From contig SVPZ01000004.1 of assembly GCA_015065605.1 (NCBI GenBank), positions 1 to 64,000 on the forward strand: 64,000 bases of DNA, written 5' to 3'. Of this stretch, positions 17,285-26,800 are shown piece by piece. Below the pieces are notes generated by a model that did not search any database, was not told where the DNA came from, and was given only the letters and a program-made list of their open reading frames with translations. The translations under genes and the position numbers were made by a program. This DNA is from Oscillospiraceae bacterium. GTDB lineage: Bacteria; Bacillota; Clostridia; Oscillospirales; Acutalibacteraceae. Positions within the stretch are counted from its first letter, which is position 1, and the number at the start of each line of letters is the position of its first letter.

Positions 17285-18175
17285 ATGAAAAAAACAGTAT
17301 TTACAGGTATTGGCACAGCGCTGATTACTCCTCTTACTCGCGAAGGAATTGATTACGAGGCATTTGGAAAACTTATTGATTGGCAGATTGAAGAAGGCAT
17401 AAATTCTCTTGTTGTATGCGGTACTACGGGCGAAGGTTCAACTCTTACAGATGAAGAGCATAGAGCCGCTATTGATTATGCAGTAAAGAGAACTGCAGGC
17501 AGAGTTCCCGTTATTGCAGGTACAGGCTCAAACGATACCGCCTATGCTCTTGAACTTACCAAACACGCTTGCGATTGCGGTGTTGACGGTGTTCTCGTTG
17601 TTACTCCTTACTATAATAAGGCAACTCAAAAGGGCCTTATAAATATGTTCAGCGATATTGCAGACGCTTCAACTGCTCCCGTTATTCTTTATAACGTTCC
17701 TTCAAGAACGGGTTGCAATATTGAATCAAAGACTGCCGCCATACTTGCTGACCATCCTAATATCGTTGGTATCAAGGAAGCGTCGGGCAATATTTCTCAG
17801 ATTGCAGAAACCATACATCTTGTTGGTGATAAAATGGACGTATATTCAGGTAACGACGACCAGATAGTTCCTATTCTTGCGCTTGGCGGTAAGGGTTGTA
17901 TATCTGTTCTTTCTAATCCGTTGCCTAAGAAAACCGTTGAAATCTGTGACAGATTTTTTGCAGGAGATATTCAGGGCGCCGCTAAATTACAGCTCGAACT
18001 CCTTCCTCTTATTAACGCTCTTTTCAGCGAGGTTAATCCTATTCCCGTTAAGTCTGCAATGGCAGCTATGGGATTCTGCGAAGAATATTTGCGTTCTCCT
18101 CTTACCGTTATGGAGGATAATCACCGTGCTGTCCTCTTTGAAGAAATGAAGAAGCAGGGTATTGCTATTAAATAA
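17285..18175 (+). CDS. dapA: 4-hydroxy-tetrahydrodipicolinate synthase, copy 1
   Basis: Condenses pyruvate with aspartate semialdehyde, the committed step of the diaminopimelate/lysine pathway. A 296-residue TIM barrel with the Schiff-base Lys164 in VGIKEASG, Tyr136 in LYNVPSRTG and the pyruvate-binding GTTGEGSTL near 46-54. I choose ATG 17285, preceded by TTGGAGG; an upstream in-frame start would translate the riboswitch terminator. It is controlled by the lysine riboswitch and is followed 14 bases later by lysA. A second dapA lies at 60050-60943, similar in length but clearly divergent. Confidence 0.95.
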   Translation: MKKTVFTGIGTALITPLTREGIDYEAFGKLIDWQIEEGINSLVVCGTTGEGSTLTDEEHRAAIDYAVKRTAGRVPVIAGTGSNDTAYALELTKHACDCGVDGVLVVTPYYNKATQKGLINMFSDIADASTAPVILYNVPSRTGCNIESKTAAILADHPNIVGIKEASGNISQIAETIHLVGDKMDVYSGNDDQIVPILALGGKGCISVLSNPLPKKTVEICDRFFAGDIQGAAKLQLELLPLINALFSEVNPIPVKSAMAAMGFCEEYLRSPLTVMEDNHRAVLFEEMKKQGIAIK

Positions 18176-18189
18176 TTTGAGGTTTTTAT

Positions 18190-19485
18190 ATGCTTAGTAA
18201 TAATATTTCCGTAGGCGCTAACGGTAATCTTACCTTTGCCGGATATAATACGGTTGAACTTGCGCAAAAATACGGCACACCTCTTTATCTTATGGATGAA
18301 ACTATGATTAGAGAGCGTATGCGAGTATATAAAAAGGCGTTGGCTGACTTCTTTCCCAATGGTTCGGTTCCCGAATATGCAAGTAAAGCTTTTTCATGTA
18401 AACGTATATATCAGATAGCCGCTGAAGAGGGAATAAACGTTGACGTTGTTTCTCCGGGTGAGCTATATACCGCTTTTAAAGCCGGTTTTCCCATGGAAAG
18501 ATGTTTTTTCCATTCAAACAATAAAACTGACGCTGATATCGAATTTGCCATTAATCACGGTATAGGTTGCTTTGTGGTTGATAATACCGACGAGCTTACC
18601 GCTATTGACAGTATCGCTAAAAAACACTCTATTAATCAGCGTGTTATTTTAAGAGTTACTCCCGGTATTGACCCACATACTCATAAAAAGATTTCCACAG
18701 GTTCTGAAGAATCAAAGTTTGGTATGTCTATCAAAACGGGGGACGCCGAAAAGGCAGTCAAAATTGCTTTAAAACTTGAAAACATCAGTCTTGAAGGTTT
18801 GCACTGTCATATCGGTTCTCAAATTTTTGAATCAGACCCTTTCGTTACTGCGGCACAGCTTATGACCGAGTTTATGGTTAAAATAAGAAACGAATATTCT
18901 TATACAACCGAAACTTTAAATCTTGGCGGCGGATTTGGCGTTAAATACGTTGAAAACGACCCTGAAATCGATTATTACGAAAGAATAAGGGAAGTTGCTC
19001 AAAAAGTTAAAAACATCTGTGAAAACGAAAATTTCCCAATGCCTAAGATTCTTATGGAGCCCGGAAGAAGTCTTGTTGCCGATGCAGGTATGACTCTTTA
19101 TACCGTTGGCGGTGTTAAGGAGGTTAAGGGTTACAAAAACTACGTATCGGTTGACGGAGGTATGACAGATAATCCTCGTTACGCTTTGTACGGTTCTCAG
19201 TACACTATTTATAACGCTACTAACGCAGACAAGGAGCCTGACTATGTGGCTACTATTGCCGGTAGATGTTGTGAATCGGGCGACCTTATTCAAGAGGACG
19301 TTAAAATCGCAAAACCAGAGCGTAATGATATAATTGCCGTTGCGACAACCGGTGCCTATAATTATTCCATGGCATCCAATTATAACCGTGTTGCTCGTCC
19401 TCCCGTAGTAATGCTGAGTGAAAACGGAGATTATCTTGCGGTGAAACGTGAAACTCTTGATGATTTAATTAAGCTTGATATCTAA
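18190..19485 (+). CDS. lysA: Diaminopimelate decarboxylase
   Basis: A PLP enzyme that decarboxylates meso-diaminopimelate to L-lysine. The 431 residues belong to the alanine racemase-fold (type III) decarboxylases: PLP lysine in YASKAFSC near residue 60, HCHIGSQI near 200, the glycine-rich phosphate loop LGGGFGVKY near 240, MEPGRSLVADAG near 290 and the second-subunit cysteine in GRCCESGD near 357. It is the last gene of the riboswitch-controlled operon and is followed by a terminator. Confidence 0.95.
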   Translation: MLSNNISVGANGNLTFAGYNTVELAQKYGTPLYLMDETMIRERMRVYKKALADFFPNGSVPEYASKAFSCKRIYQIAAEEGINVDVVSPGELYTAFKAGFPMERCFFHSNNKTDADIEFAINHGIGCFVVDNTDELTAIDSIAKKHSINQRVILRVTPGIDPHTHKKISTGSEESKFGMSIKTGDAEKAVKIALKLENISLEGLHCHIGSQIFESDPFVTAAQLMTEFMVKIRNEYSYTTETLNLGGGFGVKYVENDPEIDYYERIREVAQKVKNICENENFPMPKILMEPGRSLVADAGMTLYTVGGVKEVKGYKNYVSVDGGMTDNPRYALYGSQYTIYNATNADKEPDYVATIAGRCCESGDLIQEDVKIAKPERNDIIAVATTGAYNYSMASNYNRVARPPVVMLSENGDYLAVKRETLDDLIKLDI

Positions 19486-19489
19486 ACTA

Positions 19490-19518
19490 AAAGCCGATAG
19501 GAAATTCCTATCGGCTTT
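19490..19518. terminator. Bidirectional terminator between lysA and the PurF-like gene
   Basis: AAAGCCGATAGGAA (19490-19503) and its complement (19505-19518) form a stem flanked by A and T runs, placed between two converging genes. Confidence 0.88.
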
Positions 19519-19525
19519 ATATATT

Positions 19526-20935
19526 TTACTCTTTTCCGTTCCAACAGTAAGTGCAGAGCTTATCGTTATCTAAATCAATGGCGTCAAGCATATCGTCAAG
19601 ACGCTGATACCTAAGGGAAGTAAAGTGAAGTTTTTCGCAAATTGCGTCAACCATTTTACTGTATCTTTGGCTGTCGGGATTTGCATATTCATCAAGTATT
19701 TCTTTGGCTATTTCGTTGCTGCCTTCAATTTCACATATGGTTTTTCGTGTTATAAGTTCCATTTCAGAGCCTGAACGTGAAAAACCGAGATATTTGCAAG
19801 AATAGAGAATAGGAGGGCATGCCGGACGGATATGCACCTCTTTTGCACCGCTTTCGTAAAGGAAGTCGGTGGTTTCGCGCATCTGAGTGCCGCGAACTAT
19901 AGAGTCGTCGATAAGAAGAAGGCTTTTTCCGTCAATAAGGTCGTGAACGGGTATAAGTTTCATTTTTGCGATTAAATTACGTTTACTTTGATGGGTAGGG
20001 GTAAAGGAACGCGGCCAGGTGGGTGTATATTTAACGAATGGACGTGCGTAACGAACACCTGATTCGTTAGCATAACCTATAGCGTGAGCAACACCGGAGT
20101 CGGGAACGCCTGCAACCAAGTCGGGTTTAATAGTATCTCTTCGGGCAAGAGCGTGTCCGCATTTGTTTCTCATGTTTTCAACGTTAATTCCTTCATAGCT
20201 TGAAGCAGGGTAACCGTAATATACCCAAAGGAAAGTACAAATCTTCATATCTTTTCCCGGAGCTACCAAGGTTTTTACACCGCTGTGGTCCATTACGGTG
20301 ATTTCACCGGGACCTAACTGTTTATAATCGTTATAACCTAAATTGAGATAGGCAAAGCTTTCAAAACTATAACAGTATCCGTCACATTTCTGACCGACGG
20401 CGATGGGGGTTCTGCCCATCTTGTCACGTGCCGCATAAATGCCTTTAGGAGTGAGTATAAGGATGCTTATAGAACCGTCGATAACGTTTTGAGCATATTC
20501 TATTCCCTCAACAAAGTTTTCTTTTTGATTTATAAGAGCGGCAACCAATTCGGTTGGATTTACTTCGCCGTTGTTCATTTCAAAGAAATGAGTATTAGTA
20601 CTTGTAACCATATTTGCAAGTTCTTCGGCATTGTTTATTTTACCTACTGTAGTAATTGCAAAGGTGCCGTGATGAGAACGTATAAGTATGGGCTGTGCTT
20701 CGTAATCGGAAATACAAGCGATACCCATATTGCCTTTCATAGAGGTCGCTTCATCGGAAAACTTCGTTCTGAATGGAGCATTTTCGATATTGTGGATGGA
20801 TTTATCAAAACCGCTTTCGCTATCGTAAACAGCCATACCTGCACGACGAGTGCCGAGATGTGAGTGATAGTCCACACCGTAAAATAAATCAAATACACAA
20901 TCTTCTTTTGATACAACTCCGAAAAAACCGCCCAT
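19526..20935 (-). CDS. Amidophosphoribosyltransferase-like protein lacking the N-terminal catalytic Cys
   Basis: A 469-residue PurF-family protein. The N-terminal half has the Ntn glutaminase fold and the C-terminal half a type I phosphoribosyltransferase domain with VPDSGVAHAIGYA near 277 and the PRPP loop LLIDDSIVRGT at 340-350. In true PurF the residue after Met (or after a propeptide) is Cys1, the glutamine nucleophile. Here the protein begins Met-Gly-Gly-Phe-Phe-Gly and no Cys aligns with that position. A C-terminal CTYC motif is present. It may use ammonia, work with another glutaminase, or do something other than purine synthesis. No other pur genes are nearby. The start is supported by AAAGGA upstream. 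Confidence 0.85.
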   Translation of the reverse strand: MGGFFGVVSKEDCVFDLFYGVDYHSHLGTRRAGMAVYDSESGFDKSIHNIENAPFRTKFSDEATSMKGNMGIACISDYEAQPILIRSHHGTFAITTVGKINNAEELANMVTSTNTHFFEMNNGEVNPTELVAALINQKENFVEGIEYAQNVIDGSISILILTPKGIYAARDKMGRTPIAVGQKCDGYCYSFESFAYLNLGYNDYKQLGPGEITVMDHSGVKTLVAPGKDMKICTFLWVYYGYPASSYEGINVENMRNKCGHALARRDTIKPDLVAGVPDSGVAHAIGYANESGVRYARPFVKYTPTWPRSFTPTHQSKRNLIAKMKLIPVHDLIDGKSLLLIDDSIVRGTQMRETTDFLYESGAKEVHIRPACPPILYSCKYLGFSRSGSEMELITRKTICEIEGSNEIAKEILDEYANPDSQRYSKMVDAICEKLHFTSLRYQRLDDMLDAIDLDNDKLCTYCWNGKE

Positions 20936-21069
20936 AACATAGTTCCTTTCAAAAAATATACATATATTATATCAAATAATCATTGTTAAATAAAGAGTTA
21001 TTTTTTTATTTTTGAGAAAAAATTTTTATATTTTTAGTGAAATTTTTGTGAAATGAGCCGAGTAGATAT

Positions 21070-21098
21070 TTGACAAATGGTGATATATAAAGTACAAT
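21070..21098 (+). promoter_or_regulatory. Promoter of the AraC-family gene
   Basis: TTGACA (21070-21075), 17 bases and TACAAT (21093-21098), 26 bases before the preferred start of the AraC gene. Confidence 0.8.
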
Positions 21099-21123
21099 AT
21101 AAAAAAAGTCTATGGAGAAAGTT

Positions 21124-21966
21124 ATGCTTAACGTATTTGATCTCGACAGTACACATAAAATGTATGCAAGAAACGTGCCAATGTTAAATAAAGACTGCAC
21201 CGATTTGTTTGTGTATGAGGTTGGTTACCACAAAGTACAGCCTAACCGTTGTTTTGCTGCATGCAGAAGCTGTTACGTGCTTCATTACGTAATTGACGGT
21301 AAAGGAACGTTTAACGGTCAAAAATTCGAAAAAGGAGACTGCTATCTTAAGGTTCCGTATGAGTACGAAAGTGTAGTAGCCGATTCGAACGACCCATACG
21401 AAACCGTATGGATAATTTTTTTCGGCTCTCTTGTTCCTACTCTTTTGGAAAGATGTGGTTTGCCTCATAAAAACTGTGTCATTCCATTTAAAAAATGCGA
21501 TGATTGCGTAAGAATGATTAAAAGATGTTTATTTGAAAAAGAATATTCATGTGAGCAGGAAGAAATTCTTGAACTCAACTCATTAATTTATAAAATATTT
21601 TCAAAACATCTATCTCCTAATACAAATAAAAACAAGGCAAAAAAAGACTTAGCTATAATGGCGGCTGAATACATTGAACAAAACTTCAGCAGACCTATTA
21701 CCGTTAAAAACATTGCTGATTACGTTTTGTTTTCTCCAAGTTACCTTTGTAATATTTTTAAACAAAAATACGGCGTTTCAATTCAGCAGTATTTGATTGA
21801 TTTAAGGATAAATACGGCTATAGATATGTTGGATAAATTCAAAAACTTATCTGTTTCGAGTATATCCGAAAACTGTGGCTTTAAAGATCCGTTATATTTT
21901 TCAAGAGTTTTCAAAAAGAGAACAGGGCTTTCACCAACTGAGTATAAAAAAAGACAGATTGACTAG
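21124..21966 (+). CDS. AraC-family transcriptional regulator
   Basis: A 280-residue activator with an N-terminal cupin-type sugar-sensing domain (about 1-150; LHYVIDGKGTFNGQKFEKGDC) and a C-terminal pair of helix-turn-helix motifs (about 180-278; FSPSYLCNIFKQKYGVSIQQYLIDLRI and CGFKDPLYFSRVFKKRTGLSP). I choose ATG 21124 because GGAGAAAG at 21114-21121 forms its ribosome binding site; the ATG at 21112 precedes that site. It converges on GH16 locus 1, whose promoter has tandem 20-bp repeats typical of AraC-type sites, so it is the best local candidate for their activator. That link is inference. Confidence 0.88.
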   Translation: MLNVFDLDSTHKMYARNVPMLNKDCTDLFVYEVGYHKVQPNRCFAACRSCYVLHYVIDGKGTFNGQKFEKGDCYLKVPYEYESVVADSNDPYETVWIIFFGSLVPTLLERCGLPHKNCVIPFKKCDDCVRMIKRCLFEKEYSCEQEEILELNSLIYKIFSKHLSPNTNKNKAKKDLAIMAAEYIEQNFSRPITVKNIADYVLFSPSYLCNIFKQKYGVSIQQYLIDLRINTAIDMLDKFKNLSVSSISENCGFKDPLYFSRVFKKRTGLSPTEYKKRQID

Positions 21967-21981
21967 CAATCTGTCTTTTTT
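21948..21981. terminator. Terminator shared by the AraC gene and GH16 locus 1
   Basis: AGACAGATTG (21952-21961) and CAATCTGTCT (21967-21976), with A before and T after. The 5' arm lies inside the last codons of the AraC gene. It serves two converging transcripts. Confidence 0.85.
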
Positions 21982-21986
21982 GTTAA

Positions 21987-23852
21987 TTAGTACTGAGCGC
22001 CAAAAGCGTTGTTGGGGTAGGTTACGGTCATTTCACCGTTCTCCTGTCTTTCCGGCCAAGCTGTGATTAACTGCGCACCCATTTCTTCGCTTTGATAAAT
22101 ACGAACGTAGTCAACGAGAAGTTCGCTTAATGTCGTATGTTCATCAGTTTTATAGGTAACACCGTATGTGGCAAGACCCATTCTGCAACGCATAATAAAG
22201 TAGTTCATAAGACAGTGTACGGATACAGAATTGTTATCCTCGAACTGATAGTCGAAATACTTTTTACCGTCAAAGGCAAACTTATAACAGGTGTCATCCC
22301 AATAGTAACTGAATACGTGATAATCTGCGGTAAGGTCTCCGCCGTAATCATCGCTGTAATAAAGATTATTATTGTTTTTCTTGGTTTGATACATTGCTAT
22401 ACCGCCGATACCGTTGTGACCGTTACCTGTAGTGCCACCGTTTTTGTCGTGCTGAATCCACCATCTGTGGATAGCGCTACCGTAATGAGTATTTCTACCG
22501 TAGTTTTCGAGAATATCAATTTCTGTCATACAGGTACGGTTCTGTCCGCCAAAGCGCTTGTCGTAATCATCGCCGCTAGTACTAGAACCGTTAACCCAAA
22601 GGGAAACAGCGGCAGGAATGTCGGCGAGATTTGCGCGGATTTCCATAATACCGTAGCGGAAGGTCATGGTCCAATAGGATGAAATCTGTGCGCCAACAAA
22701 GTCTTTATCGGTAACTCTTTGAGTAAGCATATGAAGGTTACCGTCACTTTGATAAATAAGGTCCTGAAGATTGCTGCCCTTATATCCGCTTTCATTATGT
22801 ACGTTTTGCCAATATACGGTACCGCCAAGGCAGGAATCGCCTGCAGTGCCTGTAACTTCGTTACGGTAATCACCCCATTTATTAAGGTCGGTTACTGTGC
22901 CTTCAAATTCATCATTCCAGTTAAGAGTGTAAGCACCCTTAGCGGTAGCATCGTATTTGCCGTTTATGGTATGCCCGTCAGACCAGTTGAACGTAACGCC
23001 TGTATCAATAGATTTTTTGATTTCATTATAGAGGTGTTCAAGACCGGCTCGTGTAGCTAAATCACTACCACCCTTAACAACGAGCTTTGTTCCAACTACT
23101 TTAATAATAAAGTTGTCGCCTTCAACGCTTACACCTTGAGATTCGGGACGACTGGTGTCGCCTGCAAGAATTTCATACTTTGATTCTTCCTTGAAATCGT
23201 GATAAAGAGTCATAGGATAGAGACTGTTACTGTAAAGAGTAACAATATCCTCAGCAATAATACCTGCAAGGTAAATAAAGTTGCGGGGGATAACCATATT
23301 AAAGGTTCCAAGATCAACTCCGTTTACAGTATTACCGAGAGTGCTTGTGGGACATTCGTAAAGGAATTCGTACTTTGATTTAAGGGTTGCCCAGGTGTCA
23401 AGTGATTGACAGAAGGTCTGGGCAAACCATTCACAAGCATTTACAAGAACGGTGTCGCTAACTGCTTGAATACAAATTTTATCGTTAATAACCGTTACAA
23501 TAAAGTCTTTAAGATTGTTTTTACGATTATTAACAAGTTTATTATAGGCAATAGTTGATTCTTCACGGTTAGTATTACCGATAAGAATTTCATAGTTATT
23601 GTCATAATCTTCTATAGCATCGTCTTTCGCCATTGAAACTTGAACGCTAAAGTTCTCTTTTATGGCGGTTCTGATTATTCTGGCGCCATCCTGAATTTCA
23701 GGAACTGCATCAGGGTTACCTGTACGGGTGATGGTGTAAATAAATCTGCCATCGTCGTTTAGCCCTGCGGGTACTGATTTGCCTGCGCAGGCAGAAAGGG
23801 CGACAACTAATGCGAATACTAAAATTAATGCTAAAATTCTTTTAATTTTCAT
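21987..23852 (-). CDS. GH16-family glycoside hydrolase lipoprotein, locus 1
   Basis: A 621-residue surface lipoprotein. The signal peptide ends at the lipobox LSAC (Cys22). Residues about 30-300 hold two related segments, each with a YEILxGxxxRxxS motif (near 87-99 and 226-238); I do not recognise this region by name. The GH16 beta-sandwich covers about 305-595 and carries the catalytic EXDXXE motif as EIDILE (about 444-449), where the first Glu is the nucleophile and the last the acid/base. GH16 enzymes cut internal beta-1,3 or beta-1,4 links in glucans, galactans and related polymers. It lies 19 bases downstream of a giant surface protein and shares its transcript. The substrate is unknown. 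Confidence 0.88.
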   Translation of the reverse strand: MKIKRILALILVFALVVALSACAGKSVPAGLNDDGRFIYTITRTGNPDAVPEIQDGARIIRTAIKENFSVQVSMAKDDAIEDYDNNYEILIGNTNREESTIAYNKLVNNRKNNLKDFIVTVINDKICIQAVSDTVLVNACEWFAQTFCQSLDTWATLKSKYEFLYECPTSTLGNTVNGVDLGTFNMVIPRNFIYLAGIIAEDIVTLYSNSLYPMTLYHDFKEESKYEILAGDTSRPESQGVSVEGDNFIIKVVGTKLVVKGGSDLATRAGLEHLYNEIKKSIDTGVTFNWSDGHTINGKYDATAKGAYTLNWNDEFEGTVTDLNKWGDYRNEVTGTAGDSCLGGTVYWQNVHNESGYKGSNLQDLIYQSDGNLHMLTQRVTDKDFVGAQISSYWTMTFRYGIMEIRANLADIPAAVSLWVNGSSTSGDDYDKRFGGQNRTCMTEIDILENYGRNTHYGSAIHRWWIQHDKNGGTTGNGHNGIGGIAMYQTKKNNNNLYYSDDYGGDLTADYHVFSYYWDDTCYKFAFDGKKYFDYQFEDNNSVSVHCLMNYFIMRCRMGLATYGVTYKTDEHTTLSELLVDYVRIYQSEEMGAQLITAWPERQENGEMTVTYPNNAFGAQY

Positions 23853-23871
23853 AATAAATTACCGTCCTTTC

Positions 23872-26800
23872 TTAAACCTTTTTCTTTTTGATAATAATGA
23901 AAACTACTGCTGCGGCTGCAATAACCAAAACTGCTGCGCCTGCAATAATTATCCAGAGTACAGGAGAAGAACCACCTATGAGGGATGTATCGATAATTGT
24001 ACTGATATCAACACCGTCGCTCATAGTCTTAGCACCTATTAAGTGTTCAGTAAATTCAACGGGTGTTGAAAGGGGAGTTTCGTTTGCAATAGTAAAGGTG
24101 AAGTCATCGAAGAAGAGTTCAACCTGACCGGGAGTCTGAAGGCTTACAAAGTCTTCTACAGAGTTAAATGTGTAGGAAACCTCGTGCCATTGACCGTCTG
24201 CAAGTTCAGCTATTGCAACAACGGGGTAGTAGTCACCCATAGTATCCCAAGCGTAGTTATAGGTTCGGCAGGAAACAATTTTAATCGCGCCGTCTGTGTG
24301 TTTATGAGCGCCCATTTTAACCTTAAAGTTAACGGTATAACGTTCGCCTTCGGCAATCATATTATGTCGGCTCAAAATAAGCGCGTTTTCGTTGAAGTTG
24401 GTATTACCTTTTCTGCGTAAAGAGTATCTACCGCCTGTAACGTTATCCTTGCTGTTACCGTTTGCCTGGCTATCGTATATCTCATAGTCAAAGTCAAAAG
24501 CTCCATACACGTGGAAAGTTTTCAGCGTATTTGTGTAAAAATCGCTTTCAAATCCTTCGGAAACCTGTCTGTTTAAGAAACGGGCGTAAACCATTAACGG
24601 TTTCTTAGCGTCGAACTTCATATCTTCGCGCTTAAGTTCTACATAACTACCGTTTTCATCCATATAGAAATAGCCTTTAAAGTATTTATCGCCAAAAGTA
24701 GGAGCTTCAGGAAACTTTGAAGAATAACTTTGTCCGGGTTTACCGTTTAATACTGTGGGAAGACCTTTACATCCGCCACTATCAACAACAACAATGCCGT
24801 TTCCTAAAGGAATTTGTTTAACAACAATGTTATCGAAAAGTATGATACCGTCTCCGCCACCGGTTATTTCCATGAATAAACCTGTTGTACCTTCAGCTAA
24901 TTTAGAGCCATCTACAAGCAAATATGCCTGATGCCATTTTCCAACCTCGGTATCGGTGGAAACAGTAATACGGCTACCTTTGATATAAGTACCCCAATAG
25001 TTGTGGGGTTGTGCGGTACAAATTGCAATTGATGTTGGGTTGGAAGGTTTTTTAGAAATATAGTAGTTGACAGTTACTACGTAAACGTTTTTGTTATTTA
25101 TGCTATATGTGCTATTGGTGTTAGCAAGAGGGAAGTAAGAAGCATAGGTCTGGTTAGGAGTTCTGTCAACCTCTATTACCTTGCTGCCCGAAAGAGCTTT
25201 AGAATTAGTCTTTGCGTGAGCATCTCTTCTGATATTAACAGATGTATCTTCGCCACGGTGTGGTACGTTGAATTTTTCAAAAGTGAAGGTGACTTCGGTA
25301 GAATCTTTCCAGCCTGCATAAACAGTAAGTGCTGTATCTTTGGCAAATTCGGTTAATTCGAATTTTGTTGTGCATTCATAGTCGGTGAACCAACCTTTAA
25401 AGTTTTTGCCAAAGGCGGTGGGCTTTGCAGGAAGTGTGATTTTTTCTCCTGCTTCACCTTTAACGAGTACGGTTTTTTCACCTGCAGTGAAATCAAAGAA
25501 GACGTAAGGAGCATCAATTTTTTCAATCATAAAGTCGTCAACGTAACCGTCAACGTAACCGGTTGCTGTAATATCACAACAGTTGAATCTCAACATAAGT
25601 GAATTAGCGCCTGAAACTTCAATAACAGGTGAAATGTAATACTCAACGTATTTCCATTCTTTATCTTTTGCCTCGACGGTTGTTAGAGTGGAGGGATAAT
25701 TTTTATAACCGGGAGCCCAAATGTTAGACGAATTAGCTGTTACTAACTGAACGGTGTAATCAGATTTACTGTTTTTGCCTGATTTGACGTAGAACGACAC
25801 TTTATATACAACGCCGTCGATAACCTCACACATCTTAATACTGTTATCGATAGCGGTTGCTCGTTCATACATAGTAGTCGGTGCAGCATCGCTTGGACGC
25901 TTATAAGTTTTGTCACCGTCGTGCAAGAAGTTAAGCGCATAGTCGTCACCGTAACCAACGCCTTTACCTTCTTTAACAGAAAGGGAGTAATAAGCTCTTT
26001 CGTTTACTTTTAATTCATAGGGAAGTTTTTCGAATACTATAGGAGCTGCACTCCATTTAGCGTAAACTACTGTAACGCCCGAAGGAATTGTTGTGGCGGT
26101 GAAAGGCACGGTGCAGTCAGCATCAAGGTACCAACCTAAGAGTTCGCTCTTGCCGTTTTTGAGGGTAGGAGCAGTGAAACTGTCACCTGCAGTACCAACA
26201 ACTACAGCAGGAAGAACACCACTTGCATTAGCGTTAAAGTAAATAACGTCGCCACTGAGTGCTTCAATAGATAAGTCATCTATATATACGTGTGAATATG
26301 TTTTTTCATTAAATGCAGAAGGAAGTATCTGTAAGTATAACGCAGTTGCATTAGCTACAGTAACGTTAGGAATGAAATAGATTTCTCTATATACCCAATC
26401 GGTTTCTGTTGTTTTTACTGTGATTTTTGTGTCAGTATAGCTTACGTAACCTGCGGACCAAATATTGTCGGCTGCAGTAGAAAGGTTGATAGTAGCATCG
26501 GTATTGGAGTCGGAAGCAGCTTTTGTATAGAAAGAAACCTTATAGGGAATGCCGCTGGTTATGTTACCTACTTTTACGCTGTTATCAATAGAGCCGGCAC
26601 GTTTATAAAGAATGGTAGGCTCGCTGTCTTTTGGACGCTGATAAGAAGCATCACCGTCAAATAAGAACTGAAGCGCATAATCGTCGCCGTTACCAAGGTT
26701 TTTACCATTCTTTGCAGAAATAGTATAATAAGCTCTATCAGCATTAGTTAACGGATAGGGAAGTTTTTCGAAAGCTTCAGGTGCAGCACTCCATTTAGCG

